Shown here piece by piece: positions 33,454 to 42,792 of a DNA stretch of 64,000 nt. Source of the DNA: Micromonospora_J zhanjiangensis (GTDB lineage Bacteria; Actinomycetota; Actinomycetes; Mycobacteriales; Micromonosporaceae); contig NZ_JBHSBN010000006.1 in the NCBI RefSeq assembly GCF_042650605.1, positions 62,001 through 126,000 of the forward strand, written 5' to 3'. A program made the translations under genes and the position numbers. The first letter of the stretch is position 1. The number at the start of each line of letters is the position of its first letter. The notes under the pieces are model-generated. The model saw nothing but the letters and a program-made list of their open reading frames with translations. It searched no databases and was not told the origin of the DNA.

Positions 33454-34341
33454 ATGGAGTTGTCAGCTCGACGCCAGCCACCCACCGTGCGCCTCCGACG
33501 GCTCGCGGCGGACCTGCGCGGACTGCGCACCACCGCCCGGCTGACCCGCGACGAGGTCAGCGAGAAGACCGGCATCAACCCCACCACGCTCTACCGCATC
33601 GAGACCGCCAAGGTCCGCCCACAGCGCCGCACCCTGATGGCCATGCTCGACATGTACGGCGTCACCGACGAGGACAGACGCAGCGAGCTCATCGCCCTGT
33701 CCCGGCAGGCCGCGCAGCTGGGTTGGCTCCAGGCGTACGAGTCGGAGCTGCCCGAGCTGTACACGACGTACATCAGCTTCGAGGCTGAAGCCCGCTCGGT
33801 CCACAACTACGAATCGCTGTTCATCCCCGGCCTTCTCCAGACCGAGAGCTACGCCCGGGAGGTCATCAGCGCTGGTCTGCCGCTGGCATCCACCGAGGAC
33901 ATCCACACCCGAGTCGAGGCGCGGCTGCAACGCCAGGAGTCGCTGCGCAAGAAGGAGCCAATCCGACTCTGGGCAATCATCGACGAGGCGGTGCTGTACC
34001 GCGAGGTAGGCGGCGGCGAAATCATGCGGGAGCAGCTTGAGGCGTTGGTGACCTCCGCCGCTCAGCCGCACGTCACCCTCCAGGTCATCCCGTTCACCAC
34101 CGGCGCTCACGCCGGCATGCCCGGCTCCTTCGTCGTCATGGATTTCCCCGACCCGGCCGACCCCGCCCTGGTGTACATCGACAGCATGGCCGGCGACCTC
34201 TTCCTCGAACGCGAAGCCGACGTCCGTCGCTTCGCCACGACCTTCGAGCACCTCCAGGCCACCGCCCTGGATCCCGCGGGCTCGATCAAGACGATCGAGG
34301 CCCAGATCAACAAGCTCAAAGAGAGAGGCGGTGCGGGATGA
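33454..34341 (+). CDS. XRE regulator with DUF5753 domain
   Basis: 295 residues. The helix-turn-helix is at about 18-70 (RLRRLAADLRGLRTTARLTRDEVSEKTGINPTTLYRIETAKVRP). The DUF5753 part (ARSVHNYESLFIPGLLQTESYAREVI ... IDEAVLYREVGG ... TLQVIPFTTGAHAGMPGSFVVMDF) is typical of Scr1-type regulators. Its ATGA junction with the downstream DUF397 gene is the common actinobacterial pair. A TATAGT at 33331-33336 could be its -10. Confidence 0.92.
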   Translation: MELSARRQPPTVRLRRLAADLRGLRTTARLTRDEVSEKTGINPTTLYRIETAKVRPQRRTLMAMLDMYGVTDEDRRSELIALSRQAAQLGWLQAYESELPELYTTYISFEAEARSVHNYESLFIPGLLQTESYAREVISAGLPLASTEDIHTRVEARLQRQESLRKKEPIRLWAIIDEAVLYREVGGGEIMREQLEALVTSAAQPHVTLQVIPFTTGAHAGMPGSFVVMDFPDPADPALVYIDSMAGDLFLEREADVRRFATTFEHLQATALDPAGSIKTIEAQINKLKERGGAG

Positions 34342-34544
34342 CCCGCCAAACCCCGTCCGACGCGCACTGGAAGAAGAGCAGCCGGTCCAGCGCGAACGGC
34401 CAGTGCGTTGAGGTTGCTGACCTCGTTGACGTGGTAGCGCTTCGGGACAGCAAGGACCCAGTGGGCCCAGCTCTCCTGTTCCACCGAGAGGGCTGGACCA
34501 ACTTCCTCGTCGGCGCCAAGGGCGGCCAGTTCACGAAGCGGTAG
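34338..34544 (+). CDS. DUF397 protein
   Basis: 68 residues with the DUF397 pattern: HWKKSSRSSANGQCVEVAD, then VALRDSKDPVGPALLF and W-x(2)-F-x(5)-G. ATG overlaps the XRE stop by 4 bp. Such pairs are thought to act as a regulator and its partner; some behave as antitoxin-toxin-like pairs. Confidence 0.9.
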   Translation: MTRQTPSDAHWKKSSRSSANGQCVEVADLVDVVALRDSKDPVGPALLFHREGWTNFLVGAKGGQFTKR

Positions 34545-34605
34545 GCCACCCAGATCGCCATCGTCACGATGCGGACGCGAGGAAGGTCATCCGACGGGCG
34601 CGCGC

Positions 34606-34631
34606 ACCCCTAACCCCTGCCTCGCAAAGGC
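34606..34631. repeat. Putative attachment-site duplicate of tRNA-Ala
   Basis: 26 bases matching 36258-36283 inside tRNA-Ala with one mismatch (C for T at the 18th base). It lies on the 3' side of the tRNA, 1.65 kb away, as the distal att site of an integrated element would. Confidence 0.65.
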
Positions 34632-34710
34632 GGGTGACGGGCGTCGAGCGTCATCGACAAGCACCAAGGCTAGTTCACGAGCATGGCGGTCCTCAGTCCG
34701 CCGCCCATGG

Positions 34711-35946
34711 TCAGCCCGGCGGCGTGGGCGCCTCAGCAGGCTTCCCGGCTGCCCGGCGAGTGTCGGCGACGGCGATCGCGAGCAACACCACGGGCACTAC
34801 GGCGACCACCCCCAGCGGCGGGGCGAAGGTCAACGGCACGGCGAGCAGCAGCAGGGCACCAATGCCGAGCAGCCGGGACCGGGACACGCGGGAGAAGACA
34901 ACCCACTCCAGCAGCGTGCGGCCCGCCACGAACAGAGCCGGGCCGCCGAGCATCAACGCAAGCCAGGCCTTGTACGTGTAGCCGCCGGGGTGCTTCTGCA
35001 CCAGTTCATTGCCGATGGCGATGGCTGCAACCCCTATGATCATAAACAAATGGGAGGTCCCGGCTACTCGGCCCAGGCTGGCGGGATTGGCCGCCAGCGT
35101 GACCGCCGACCCGAACAGCTCGCCTGCCTTGTAGAAGTAGATACGCCAGAGCAGCACAGCGGTGATGAACGCGATCACCAGCCCCAACGTCTGCGGAAGG
35201 CGCGGGCTCTCGGACGCCTCGGTGTAGGCAATCCCGACCGCGAGGATCGTCTCACCGAGCACAATCAGCACCAACTGCTGGTATCGATCAGCAAGATGCC
35301 CGGCAGCGTCCTCCCAAGCCAAAATGCGCTCCGGCTTTTGCCACGGCACCCACCAACCCAGCCGAGCCGATCCGTACTCGATGACGATCGCGAGCGACCA
35401 GAGCAGCATCCTGGCTGCACCGTGGGCGACGGCACCGAGCAGCCACGCCGCGGCGGACACGCAGAACCAGACCAGGATTCCCCAGTAGAGGCGCTGCAAC
35501 CAATGTGACCGCAGGGCCAAAGCGACCACCAGCGCCCGGCCGGCCTGGAGCGCGACGTAGACCCCGGCGAAGGCCCACGCACTACCGTCGAACGCCTTCG
35601 GCGTGACGACGCCCAGAAGCAGCACCCCGAATGCCGTCACCAGCACCATGACCTGCACCGCCATGCGGCGGGGCTCGAAGCGCGCCGTACTGTACGCCGT
35701 CATCGACCAGACCCACGTCAGCGGCAGGATCAGCAGCAGTGCCTGCAGCAAACTCGCCCACTTCCCTGCGCCAGCAGGGGAAGACGCCAGTTGCGACGTG
35801 CTGGTAGCCACCACTCGATTGAGAGCGAAGACCAGCACAAGATCGAAAAAAAGTTCGACGAAGCTCGCCTCCTGCTTGCTCCGCTCACTCCGGAGAAGCC
35901 TCACCCCCGAACCCATTGCCGCACCAGCACCTTCCATGCCAGCCAT
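34711..35946 (-). CDS. LtrA-family membrane protein
   Basis: 411 residues with about ten hydrophobic segments. The family hallmark ASFVELFFDLVLVFALNRV is near residue 27, and DRYQQLVLIVLGETIL lies in the centre. Known as low-temperature requirement A family; molecular function unclear. It is the only intact gene between the two att-like sequences, so it is probable cargo. ATG 35946 has no clear ribosome binding site; ATG 35937 or 35916 are possible. Confidence 0.85.
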   Translation of the reverse strand: MAGMEGAGAAMGSGVRLLRSERSKQEASFVELFFDLVLVFALNRVVATSTSQLASSPAGAGKWASLLQALLLILPLTWVWSMTAYSTARFEPRRMAVQVMVLVTAFGVLLLGVVTPKAFDGSAWAFAGVYVALQAGRALVVALALRSHWLQRLYWGILVWFCVSAAAWLLGAVAHGAARMLLWSLAIVIEYGSARLGWWVPWQKPERILAWEDAAGHLADRYQQLVLIVLGETILAVGIAYTEASESPRLPQTLGLVIAFITAVLLWRIYFYKAGELFGSAVTLAANPASLGRVAGTSHLFMIIGVAAIAIGNELVQKHPGGYTYKAWLALMLGGPALFVAGRTLLEWVVFSRVSRSRLLGIGALLLLAVPLTFAPPLGVVAVVPVVLLAIAVADTRRAAGKPAEAPTPPG

Positions 35947-36118
35947 TCAATGCTGGAATGCCGCCTCGCGAAGGGGGATCGCGGCTACCGGCCGACTGAC
36001 CGGCATGTGAACAGGATGATCACAGGCAAGAACGAGAGGATGACCCAGCCGCCAGGCGTCAGGCGGGACGGCCACAGAGCGACAGCGGCAGCGGCCGGCG
36101 CGCGCCCAGGCAGTCGAC

Positions 36119-36184
36119 TGCGTGGCAACCAAGGCGGCCGGCGGCCTGCGGTTCCACGATCTACGGCACTGCTACCCCTCAATC
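36119..36184 (+). pseudogene. Remnant of tyrosine-recombinase integrase
   Basis: In frame from 36119 it reads CVATKAAGGLRFHDLRHCYP. LRFHDLRH is the box II (H-x-x-R) core of phage-type tyrosine integrases. No complete integrase surrounds it: upstream has no conserved sequence and downstream diverges after RHCY. It lies 60 bp from the tRNA-Ala, where an integrase gene usually sits. Confidence 0.55.
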
Positions 36185-36235
36185 AGAGGAAGAGCCAGCG
36201 GAGGAGGGAACGGGCCGTGCCCTGGCCAGATGATG

Positions 36236-36311
36236 TGGTGGAGCCCAGGGGACTTGAACCCCTAACCCCTGCCTTGCAAAGGCAGTGCTCTGCCAGTTGA
36301 GCTAGGGCCCC
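36236..36311 (-). tRNA. tRNA-Ala (UGC)
   Basis: Cloverleaf on the minus strand: 5' acceptor GGGGCCC (36305-36311) pairs with GGGCTCC (36240-36246). The anticodon arm CTGCC-TTTGCAA-GGCAG gives anticodon UGC. TTC-type T-arm GTTCAAGTC. The CCA end is encoded (36236-36238). It is the integration target of the element to its 3' side. Confidence 0.95.
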
Positions 36312-36355
36312 GGGACCGACACCGGCCCGGCCGAACCGCCGAGGCGGTCCGGAGA

Positions 36356-36484
36356 CTATCGGAGGTCGGGAGCGGTGGTGGCCTCGTGCCAGAGGGCGCG
36401 CTCGTCGTTGGAGTCCTTGACCTTCTTGGCCACCAGGGCGGCCGCGCCGAGGACACCGACGATGATCAGAAGCTTCTTCAACAT
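36356..36484 (-). CDS. DLW-39 family small protein
   Basis: 42 residues: MLKKLLIIVGVLGAAALVAKK, then KVKDSNDERALWHEATTAPDLR. It has a short hydrophobic N-terminal segment and a conserved charged/Trp tail, as in the DLW-39 family found beside gyrA in actinobacteria. It lies between the two tRNA genes. Function unknown. Confidence 0.8.
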   Translation of the reverse strand: MLKKLLIIVGVLGAAALVAKKVKDSNDERALWHEATTAPDLR

Positions 36485-36524
36485 GGCATCCCTCGCGTTC
36501 GACAGACCGTCGGACGATGTGAAG

Positions 36525-36598
36525 TGGGGCTAGCTGGAATCGAACCAGCGACCTCAGAGTTATCAGCTCTGCGCTCTAACCGACTGAGCTATAGCCCC
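36525..36598 (-). tRNA. tRNA-Ile (GAU)
   Basis: Minus-strand cloverleaf with acceptor GGGGCTA/TAGCCCC, anticodon loop CTGATAA giving GAU, and T-arm GGTTCGATTCC. CCA is not encoded. The tRNA-Ile/tRNA-Ala pair downstream of gyrA is a known actinobacterial arrangement. Confidence 0.95.
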
Positions 36599-36742
36599 CC
36601 GCTCGCGCCGAGCAAGGTTACCGTACCGCTCGGCGCCGCCCCAAATCGGGGTGGCACCGTCGCCGTGACCGGGCGGGTCCGGCAACGACGCCCGGGGCGA
36701 CCGCGGTGGGCGGCCGGCCCGGACGTCGCGAGTTCCGTCCGG

Positions 36743-37675
36743 TCAGTCCCGCTCGGCGAGCGTCAGCTCGATGCCGCCGACCAGGTCGGCGCAGACGTTG
36801 TAGATGAACGCACCGAGGGTGGCGAGGGCGGTGAACAGCACCACGTTGACCAGGCCGATCAGGGCCGAGGTGCCGATCACGCCCTTGGCCGTGATCTTGA
36901 AGCCGCCGCCGCCCTGGCCGCCGGCGGCGCCAAGCAAGTCGGAGAGGCTGGTGTTGACGCTCTTGAACACGCCCATCGCGTCGAGCGCCAGATAGAGCAC
37001 CGACGTTGCGACGATCACCACGATGAACAGCACCACCGACACGGCGGCGGAGAACTTCATCACCGACCACGGGTCGATCCGCTTGAGGTTCAGCCGGGCC
37101 CGCCGGGGGCCTCGCGAGGCGGCCGAGTTGACCGTGCTGCGCGCCGCCCGTACGGCTTCGGTGACCCGGGCCGCGCCGACGGCCGCCGCGCCGGGCGCCC
37201 CGGAGCGACCCGGCGTCGGGCCGCCGGAGACCGGCCGGGTGGCGCCGGTCTGGCCGGGACGACCGATTCCGGTCGGTACGGGCCGGGTCGCGTCCGCGCC
37301 CGGACCCGCCGGTCCGGCGGAATTTCCGGGCGCCTGCTGGCCCGCGCCCGCCGACTTGCCACCGGACGCCTTGCCGCTGCCCGCCTTGCCGCCGGCCGAC
37401 GCGGACGGCCTGGAGACCGGCTGGGTGGCTTCCGCACCCTGCCCCTTGCCACCGTCACCCGCAACGCCACCGTCACCCGCAACGTCGGCGGGCTGGTCCG
37501 GCGGTGGCGGCATGCCGGGTGCCCGGGTGAACTTGGGGGACGGCGCGTCGGCGGGGACTACCGCCCGGCCGACCGCCGCGCGGCCGGTCGCTGCCGAGCC
37601 GCCACCGGCGGACTCCTCATCGACCGGGTTGGTCGAGGCCCCCGCAGCCCCCGACTTCGCCTGTGTCTCCGTCAT
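36743..37675 (-). CDS. DUF3566 membrane protein
   Basis: 310 residues. The first 190 are Ala/Pro/Gly-rich and probably disordered. The conserved DUF3566 part begins at RARLNLKRIDPWSVMKFSAAVSVVLFIVVIVATSVLYLAL, with a second transmembrane segment near GLVNVVLFTALATLGAFIYNV. It is next to gyrA in most actinobacteria and is membrane-located; its role is not established. ATG 37675 is 4 bp after the gyrA stop, suggesting an operon. Confidence 0.88.
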   Translation of the reverse strand: MTETQAKSGAAGASTNPVDEESAGGGSAATGRAAVGRAVVPADAPSPKFTRAPGMPPPPDQPADVAGDGGVAGDGGKGQGAEATQPVSRPSASAGGKAGSGKASGGKSAGAGQQAPGNSAGPAGPGADATRPVPTGIGRPGQTGATRPVSGGPTPGRSGAPGAAAVGAARVTEAVRAARSTVNSAASRGPRRARLNLKRIDPWSVMKFSAAVSVVLFIVVIVATSVLYLALDAMGVFKSVNTSLSDLLGAAGGQGGGGFKITAKGVIGTSALIGLVNVVLFTALATLGAFIYNVCADLVGGIELTLAERD

Positions 37676-37678
37676 CAA

Positions 37679-40216
37679 CTAGTCCTGTTCGTCAGGCTCG
37701 TCGGCATTGCGAGCAATGGCCACGATTGTTACGCCGTCTGGAAGGTCCATCAACTTGACCCCCATTGTGTTCCGATCGCGAGTACGGCGTACAGGCTTCA
37801 CGGGAGTCCGGATGACCCCGCCGTTGCTGGTGATCGCGAACAGCTCGTCATCCGGGTTGATCACTACCGCACCGACCAGCCCGCCACGGCGCTCGGTGAT
37901 CTTCGCAGTGAGCACACCCTTACCTCCCCGACCCTGGACCGGGTATTCCTCGATCGGAGTACGTTTTGCGTATCCTCCGTTCGTGGCGACCAGGACGTCC
38001 GTCTCGACGTCCATCCCGGGCCGGACCACCTCCATCGCCAGCAGTTCGTCTTCCTCGCTGAACCGCATGCCGATGACTCCGGAGGTCGCCCGACCCATCG
38101 GGCGCAGCGCCTCGTCGGTGGCATTGAACCGTATCGCCTGAGCCTTCTTCGACACCAGTAGGAGATCTTCCTCCGGCCCGACCAAGGCCGCACCGACCAA
38201 CTCGTCCTCGTCCCGCAGGTTGATCGCGATGATGCCACCAGATCGGTTGGAATCGAACTCTTCGAGTCTGGTCTTCTTCACCAGACCCTTCCGGGTGGCC
38301 AGCACCAGATACGGCGCCACCTGGTAATCCGGGATCTGGATCACCTGGGCGATGTGCTCGTCGGCCTGGAACGCCAGGAGGTTGGCGACGTGCTGGCCCT
38401 TGGCCACCCGGTTCGCCTCCGGCAGTTCGTACGCCTTGGCCCGGTAGACCCGACCCTTGTTGGTGAAGAACAACATCCAGTTGTGCGTCGAACCGACGAA
38501 GAAGTGGCTGACGATGTCGTCCTGCCGCAGGCTGGCACCGCTGACACCCTTGCCGCCGCGCCGCTGCGACCGGTAGAGATCGACCTTGGTCCGCTTGGCG
38601 TAACCGGTCCGAGTGATGGTGACCACAACGTCCTCGCGGGCGATGAGATCCTCCATCGAAACTTCACCCTCGAACGGCACGATCTTCGTCCGCCGGTCGT
38701 CGCCCCACTTCGCCACGATCTCGCCGAGCTCCTCGGAAACGATCTTCCGCTGCCGCTCCGGCTTGGCCAGGATGTCCTTCAGGTCGGCGATCTCCAGTTC
38801 CAGCTTCGCCAACTCGTCGATGATCTTCTGCCGCTCCAGCGCGGCGAGCCGGCGCAGCTGCATGTCCAGGATCGCGGTCGCCTGGATCTCGTCGATCGTC
38901 AACAGCTGGATCAGGCCCTGCCGGGCCTCGTCCACCGTCGGCGACCGGCGGATCAACGCGATCACCTCGTCCAACGCGTCCAGCGCCTTCACCAGACCGC
39001 GCAGGATGTGCGCCCGCTCCTCCGCCTTGCGCAACCGGAACGCGGTACGCCGGCGGATCACGTCGATCTGGTGCTCGACGTAGTACCGGATGAACTGCGC
39101 CAGGTTGAGCGTGCGCGGCACCCCGTCGACCAGCGCCAGCATGTTCGCGCCGAACGTCTCCTGCAGCTGGGTGTGCTTGTAGAGGTTGTTCAGCACCACC
39201 TTGGCGACCGCGTCGCGCTTGAGCACCAGCACGATCCGCATGCCCGTACGGCCGGACGACTCGTCCTTGATGTCGGCGATCCCGGCGAGTTTGCCATCCT
39301 TGATCAGCTCGGCGATCCGCTCGGCCAGGTTGTCCGGGTTCACCTGGTACGGCAGCTCGGTGACGACCAGGCTGGTCCGCCCCCGGGCGTCCTCCTCCAC
39401 CTCCACCACGGCCCGCATCCGGATCGAACCACGACCCGTGCGGTACGCGTCCTGGATCGGCTGGGTGCCGACGATCAGACCGTGGGTCGGGAAGTCCGGC
39501 CCCTTCACGATGCCGATCAACGCGTCGAGGGTGGTGGCCTCGTCCTCCTCGGGGTGCTCCAGGCACCACTGCACCGCCGCGGCGATCTCCCGCAGGTTGT
39601 GCGGCGGGATCTTGGTCGCCATCCCGACCGCGATGCCCTCGGACCCGTTCACCAGCAGGTTCGGGATCCGGGACGGCAGGATCGTCGGTTCCTTGGCCCG
39701 GCCGTCGTAGTTGTCCTGCAGCTCGACCGTGTCCTCGTCGATGTCCCGCAGCATCTCCATCGCCAGCGGGTCGAGCTTGCACTCGGTGTAGCGCATCGCC
39801 GCAGCAGGATCATTTCCGGGCGAACCGAAGTTGCCGTTGCCGTCGACCAGCGGGTAGCGCAGCGACCACGGCTGGGCCATCCGGACCAGGGCGTCGTAGA
39901 TGGCGCTGTCGCCGTGCGGGTGGAACTGGCCCATCACGTCGCCGACGACCCGGGAGCACTTCACGTAACCCCGGTCCGGCCGGTAGCCGGAGTCGAACAT
40001 CGCGTACAGGATCTTGCGGTGTACGGGCTTGAGCCCGTCCCGTACGTCCGGCAGCGCCCGCCCGACGATGACGCTCATCGCGTAGTCGAGGTAGGAGCGC
40101 TGCATCTCCACCTCGAGCCCCACCGGCTCGATGCGGTCGTGCTGAACGGCCGCGGCGAGTACCGCCGGGACCTCCGGCTCGCTGTTAGCGGACTCGGGAG
40201 TATCCGTCACTGTCAA
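37679..40216 (-). CDS. gyrA: DNA gyrase subunit A
   Basis: 845 residues. Breakage-reunion domain with RALPDVRDGLKPVHRKILYAM, the quinolone region HPHGDSAIYDALVRMAQ (Ser and Asp at the resistance positions, i.e. the sensitive type), and the catalytic Tyr in AAAMRYTECKL. The C-terminal beta-pinwheel contains the GyrA box QRRGGKGVSG. It introduces negative supercoils with GyrB. It is separated from gyrB by 134 bp holding DnaA boxes. It ends with YxxD-rich repeats typical of the wrapping domain. Confidence 0.98.
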   Translation of the reverse strand: MTVTDTPESANSEPEVPAVLAAAVQHDRIEPVGLEVEMQRSYLDYAMSVIVGRALPDVRDGLKPVHRKILYAMFDSGYRPDRGYVKCSRVVGDVMGQFHPHGDSAIYDALVRMAQPWSLRYPLVDGNGNFGSPGNDPAAAMRYTECKLDPLAMEMLRDIDEDTVELQDNYDGRAKEPTILPSRIPNLLVNGSEGIAVGMATKIPPHNLREIAAAVQWCLEHPEEDEATTLDALIGIVKGPDFPTHGLIVGTQPIQDAYRTGRGSIRMRAVVEVEEDARGRTSLVVTELPYQVNPDNLAERIAELIKDGKLAGIADIKDESSGRTGMRIVLVLKRDAVAKVVLNNLYKHTQLQETFGANMLALVDGVPRTLNLAQFIRYYVEHQIDVIRRRTAFRLRKAEERAHILRGLVKALDALDEVIALIRRSPTVDEARQGLIQLLTIDEIQATAILDMQLRRLAALERQKIIDELAKLELEIADLKDILAKPERQRKIVSEELGEIVAKWGDDRRTKIVPFEGEVSMEDLIAREDVVVTITRTGYAKRTKVDLYRSQRRGGKGVSGASLRQDDIVSHFFVGSTHNWMLFFTNKGRVYRAKAYELPEANRVAKGQHVANLLAFQADEHIAQVIQIPDYQVAPYLVLATRKGLVKKTRLEEFDSNRSGGIIAINLRDEDELVGAALVGPEEDLLLVSKKAQAIRFNATDEALRPMGRATSGVIGMRFSEEDELLAMEVVRPGMDVETDVLVATNGGYAKRTPIEEYPVQGRGGKGVLTAKITERRGGLVGAVVINPDDELFAITSNGGVIRTPVKPVRRTRDRNTMGVKLMDLPDGVTIVAIARNADEPDEQD

Positions 40217-40350
40217 CCCTTATCAGACTCAAAGCCGCATCTGCCTGTGGATAACGGCTGTGGAAACCGGCGAAGCTGTGGATAACCGTGTGGAGGATGG
40301 TCCGGGCGGCGGTATCGCCGCTGGTCAGCGGGGGCCGCCCGGGCCGACCC
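40217..40350. promoter_or_regulatory. gyrB-gyrA spacer with three DnaA-box-like sites
   Basis: TGTGGATAA at 40246-40254 and 40277-40285 are perfect DnaA boxes (complement TTATCCACA), and TGTGGAAA at 40259-40266 is a variant. They lie about 30-70 bp upstream of the gyrA start, where DnaA could affect gyrA transcription. Confidence 0.7.
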
Positions 40351-42303
40351 TCAGATGTCCAGAAAGCGCACGTCCTTCGCGTTGCGCTGGATGAACGACC
40401 GTCGGGCCTCCACGTCCTCGCCCATCAGCACGCTGAACAACTCGTCGGCCGTCGCGGCGTCGTCGAGCGTGACCTGGCGCAGGGTACGGGTGGCCGGGTT
40501 CATCGTGGTCTCCCACAACTCGGGGTAGTTCATCTCGCCGAGACCCTTGAACCGCTGGATGTCGTCCGGCTTGGCGTTGGCCTTCTTCTGCTGACGCAGC
40601 GCGATCAGCCCGTCCCGTTCCCGGTCGGAGTACGCGTACTGGGCGTCGTCGCCCTTCCGGTTCCATTTGATCTTGTAGAGCGGCGGGGCGGCCAGGTAGA
40701 CGTGGCCCAGCTCGACCAGCGGCCGCATGAACCGGAACAGCAGGGTGAGCAGCAGCGTCTGGATGTGCTGGCCGTCCACGTCGGCGTCGGCCATCAGTAC
40801 GATCTTGTGGTAGCGCAGCTTCTCGATGTCGAAGTCGTCGTGGATGCCGGTCCCCAGCGCGGTGATCAGGGCCTGGACCTCGTTGTTCTTCAGCACCCGG
40901 TCGATCCGGGCCTTCTCCACGTTGAGGATCTTGCCGCGGATCGGCAGGATCGCCTGGGTCCGCGGGTCCCGGCCCTGCTTGGCCGAGCCGCCCGCCGAGT
41001 CACCCTCGACGATGAACACCTCGGACTCGCGCGGATCGGTGGACTGGCAGTCGGCCAGCTTGCCCGGCATCGAGCCGGACTCCAGCAGCGACTTGCGCCG
41101 GGCCAGCTTGCGCGCCTGCTGGGCGGCGATCCGGGCCCGGGCGGCCTGGGACGCCTTGGTGATGATGGTCTTGGCCTCGGCCGGGTTGCGGTCCAACCAG
41201 TCCACCAGCCACTCGTTGCAGACCCGCTGGACGAAGCTCTTCACCGGGGTGTTGCCGAGCTTGGTCTTGGTCTGGCCCTCGAACTGCGGGTTGGCCAGCT
41301 TGACCGAGATGATCGCCGCGAGCCCTTCCCGGATGTCCTCGCCGGAGAGCTTCTCGTCGCCCTTGAGGAACTTCTTCTCGGCGCCGTACCGGTTGATCAA
41401 GCTGGTCAGCGCGGCCCGGAAGCCCTCCTCGTGGGTGCCGCCCTCGTGGGTGTTGATCGTGTTGGCGAAGGTGTAGACGGACTCGCCGTACGACTCGTTC
41501 CACTGCATGGCGATCTCGACCGCCATGCCCTCCTCCTCGCCGCTGAACTCGACCACCGACCGGTGGATCGGGTTCTTCGAGTTGTTGAGGTGCCGGACGA
41601 AGTCGGCGATGCCGCCCTTGTAGCAGAAGGTGACCTCGCGCGGCTTGCCGTCCTCCTCCTGCACCCGCTCGTCGCGCAGGTGGATGGTCAGGCCGCGGTT
41701 GAGGAAGGCGTACTCCTGGATCCGCCGGTAGATGGTCTCGAAGGAAAGTTCGACGGTCTCGAAGACGGCGGGGTCGGGCCAGAACGAGACGGCGGAGCCG
41801 GTCCGGTCGGTGGTCTCGCCCTTCTCCAGCGGGGTCGGTACCGAGTTGGTGTAGTGCTGCCGCCAGACGTACCCGGACTTGTGGATCTCCACGAACATCT
41901 TCGTGGACAGCGCGTTGACCACCGAGACGCCCACGCCGTGCAGACCACCGGAGACCGCGTACGCCTTGCCGTCGAACTTGCCGCCCGCGTGCAGCACGGT
42001 CAGCGCCACCTCGACGCCGGGCTTCTTCAGCTTCGGGTGCAGGTCGACCGGGAAGCCACGGCCGTTGTCGGTGACCCGCACGCCGCCGTCGGCGAGCAGC
42101 ACCACCTCGATGGTGTCGCAGTAACCGGCCAGGGCCTCGTCGACCGCGTTGTCCACGACCTCCCAGACCAGGTGGTGCAGACCCCGTTCGCCGGTCGACC
42201 CGATGTACATGCCGGGGCGCTTACGGACCGCTTCCAGACCTTCCAGGACGGTGATCGACTCGGCGCCGTACTCCTGCTTGTTCTGCGCTGCCACCTTGGC
42301 CAC
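40351..42303 (-). CDS. gyrB: DNA gyrase subunit B
   Basis: 650 residues. GHKL ATPase: VLEGLEAVRKRPGMYIGSTGERGLHHLVWEVVDNAVDEA, GRGFPVDLHP, GLHGVGVSVVNALS. Toprim: FIVEGDSAGGSAKQGRDPRTQAILPIRGKILNVEKA and DADVDGQHI. C-terminal PLYKIKW and QRFKGLGEMN. GTG 42303 is the first start before the conserved region; GTG 42294 is an alternative. The long upstream frame is not conserved-looking. Confidence 0.97.
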   Translation of the reverse strand: MAKVAAQNKQEYGAESITVLEGLEAVRKRPGMYIGSTGERGLHHLVWEVVDNAVDEALAGYCDTIEVVLLADGGVRVTDNGRGFPVDLHPKLKKPGVEVALTVLHAGGKFDGKAYAVSGGLHGVGVSVVNALSTKMFVEIHKSGYVWRQHYTNSVPTPLEKGETTDRTGSAVSFWPDPAVFETVELSFETIYRRIQEYAFLNRGLTIHLRDERVQEEDGKPREVTFCYKGGIADFVRHLNNSKNPIHRSVVEFSGEEEGMAVEIAMQWNESYGESVYTFANTINTHEGGTHEEGFRAALTSLINRYGAEKKFLKGDEKLSGEDIREGLAAIISVKLANPQFEGQTKTKLGNTPVKSFVQRVCNEWLVDWLDRNPAEAKTIITKASQAARARIAAQQARKLARRKSLLESGSMPGKLADCQSTDPRESEVFIVEGDSAGGSAKQGRDPRTQAILPIRGKILNVEKARIDRVLKNNEVQALITALGTGIHDDFDIEKLRYHKIVLMADADVDGQHIQTLLLTLLFRFMRPLVELGHVYLAAPPLYKIKWNRKGDDAQYAYSDRERDGLIALRQQKKANAKPDDIQRFKGLGEMNYPELWETTMNPATRTLRQVTLDDAATADELFSVLMGEDVEARRSFIQRNAKDVRFLDI

Positions 42304-42792
42304 TTTCTCGCGTCCGGGCGCCGGGGGCGCACGGGCGCGGGTTCGGCGGGCGGCCAGGGGACGTGGGGCGCCGGGACCACCCGGCGGGAATCCCCCGGTA
42401 CGGTCGACCTGCGCCGAACGCCGGCGGTCACCCGCGGATCGCGAACGGCTCGGACCGGTGCGCGCCGCGACCCCGGGTAGGGAACCCGCGTCGCCGCACA
42501 CACCGCTTCCTCGTCTCTTCCCCGATCCTACTGTGCCGACACGACAGAACGGGCATCCGGCACCCCTGGAAAGCCACCTGAGACCTCCGTAGCCGGACGA
42601 TCGACGCCCTCCGCGACTCCCCCCACACGCACCGGCTCTGATCACGGACCGCTCGGCGGCCCGGACGAACGTGACGGACCGCCGGGGATGGCGGAAACGG
42701 TGGGCCGTGCCGTAACTTTGCGTCGCCGTCCCTTAGACCACCGGCGGTCGGGTTTCGCCCGATCCGCCCCTCGACCGAGAAGGTGACGCCCG
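42304..42792. other. gyrB upstream region
   Basis: 489 bases between divergent gyrB and a hypothetical gene. On the minus strand TAGGAT (42525-42530) is a candidate gyrB -10. No convincing coding frame. Confidence 0.4.

Noticed and set aside
38354..42480. Plus-strand frames of more than 600 codons opposite gyrA and gyrB
   Set aside because: Composition typical of antisense GC-rich frames (Val/Leu/Arg/Asp repeats), no motifs; gyrA and gyrB are unmistakable.
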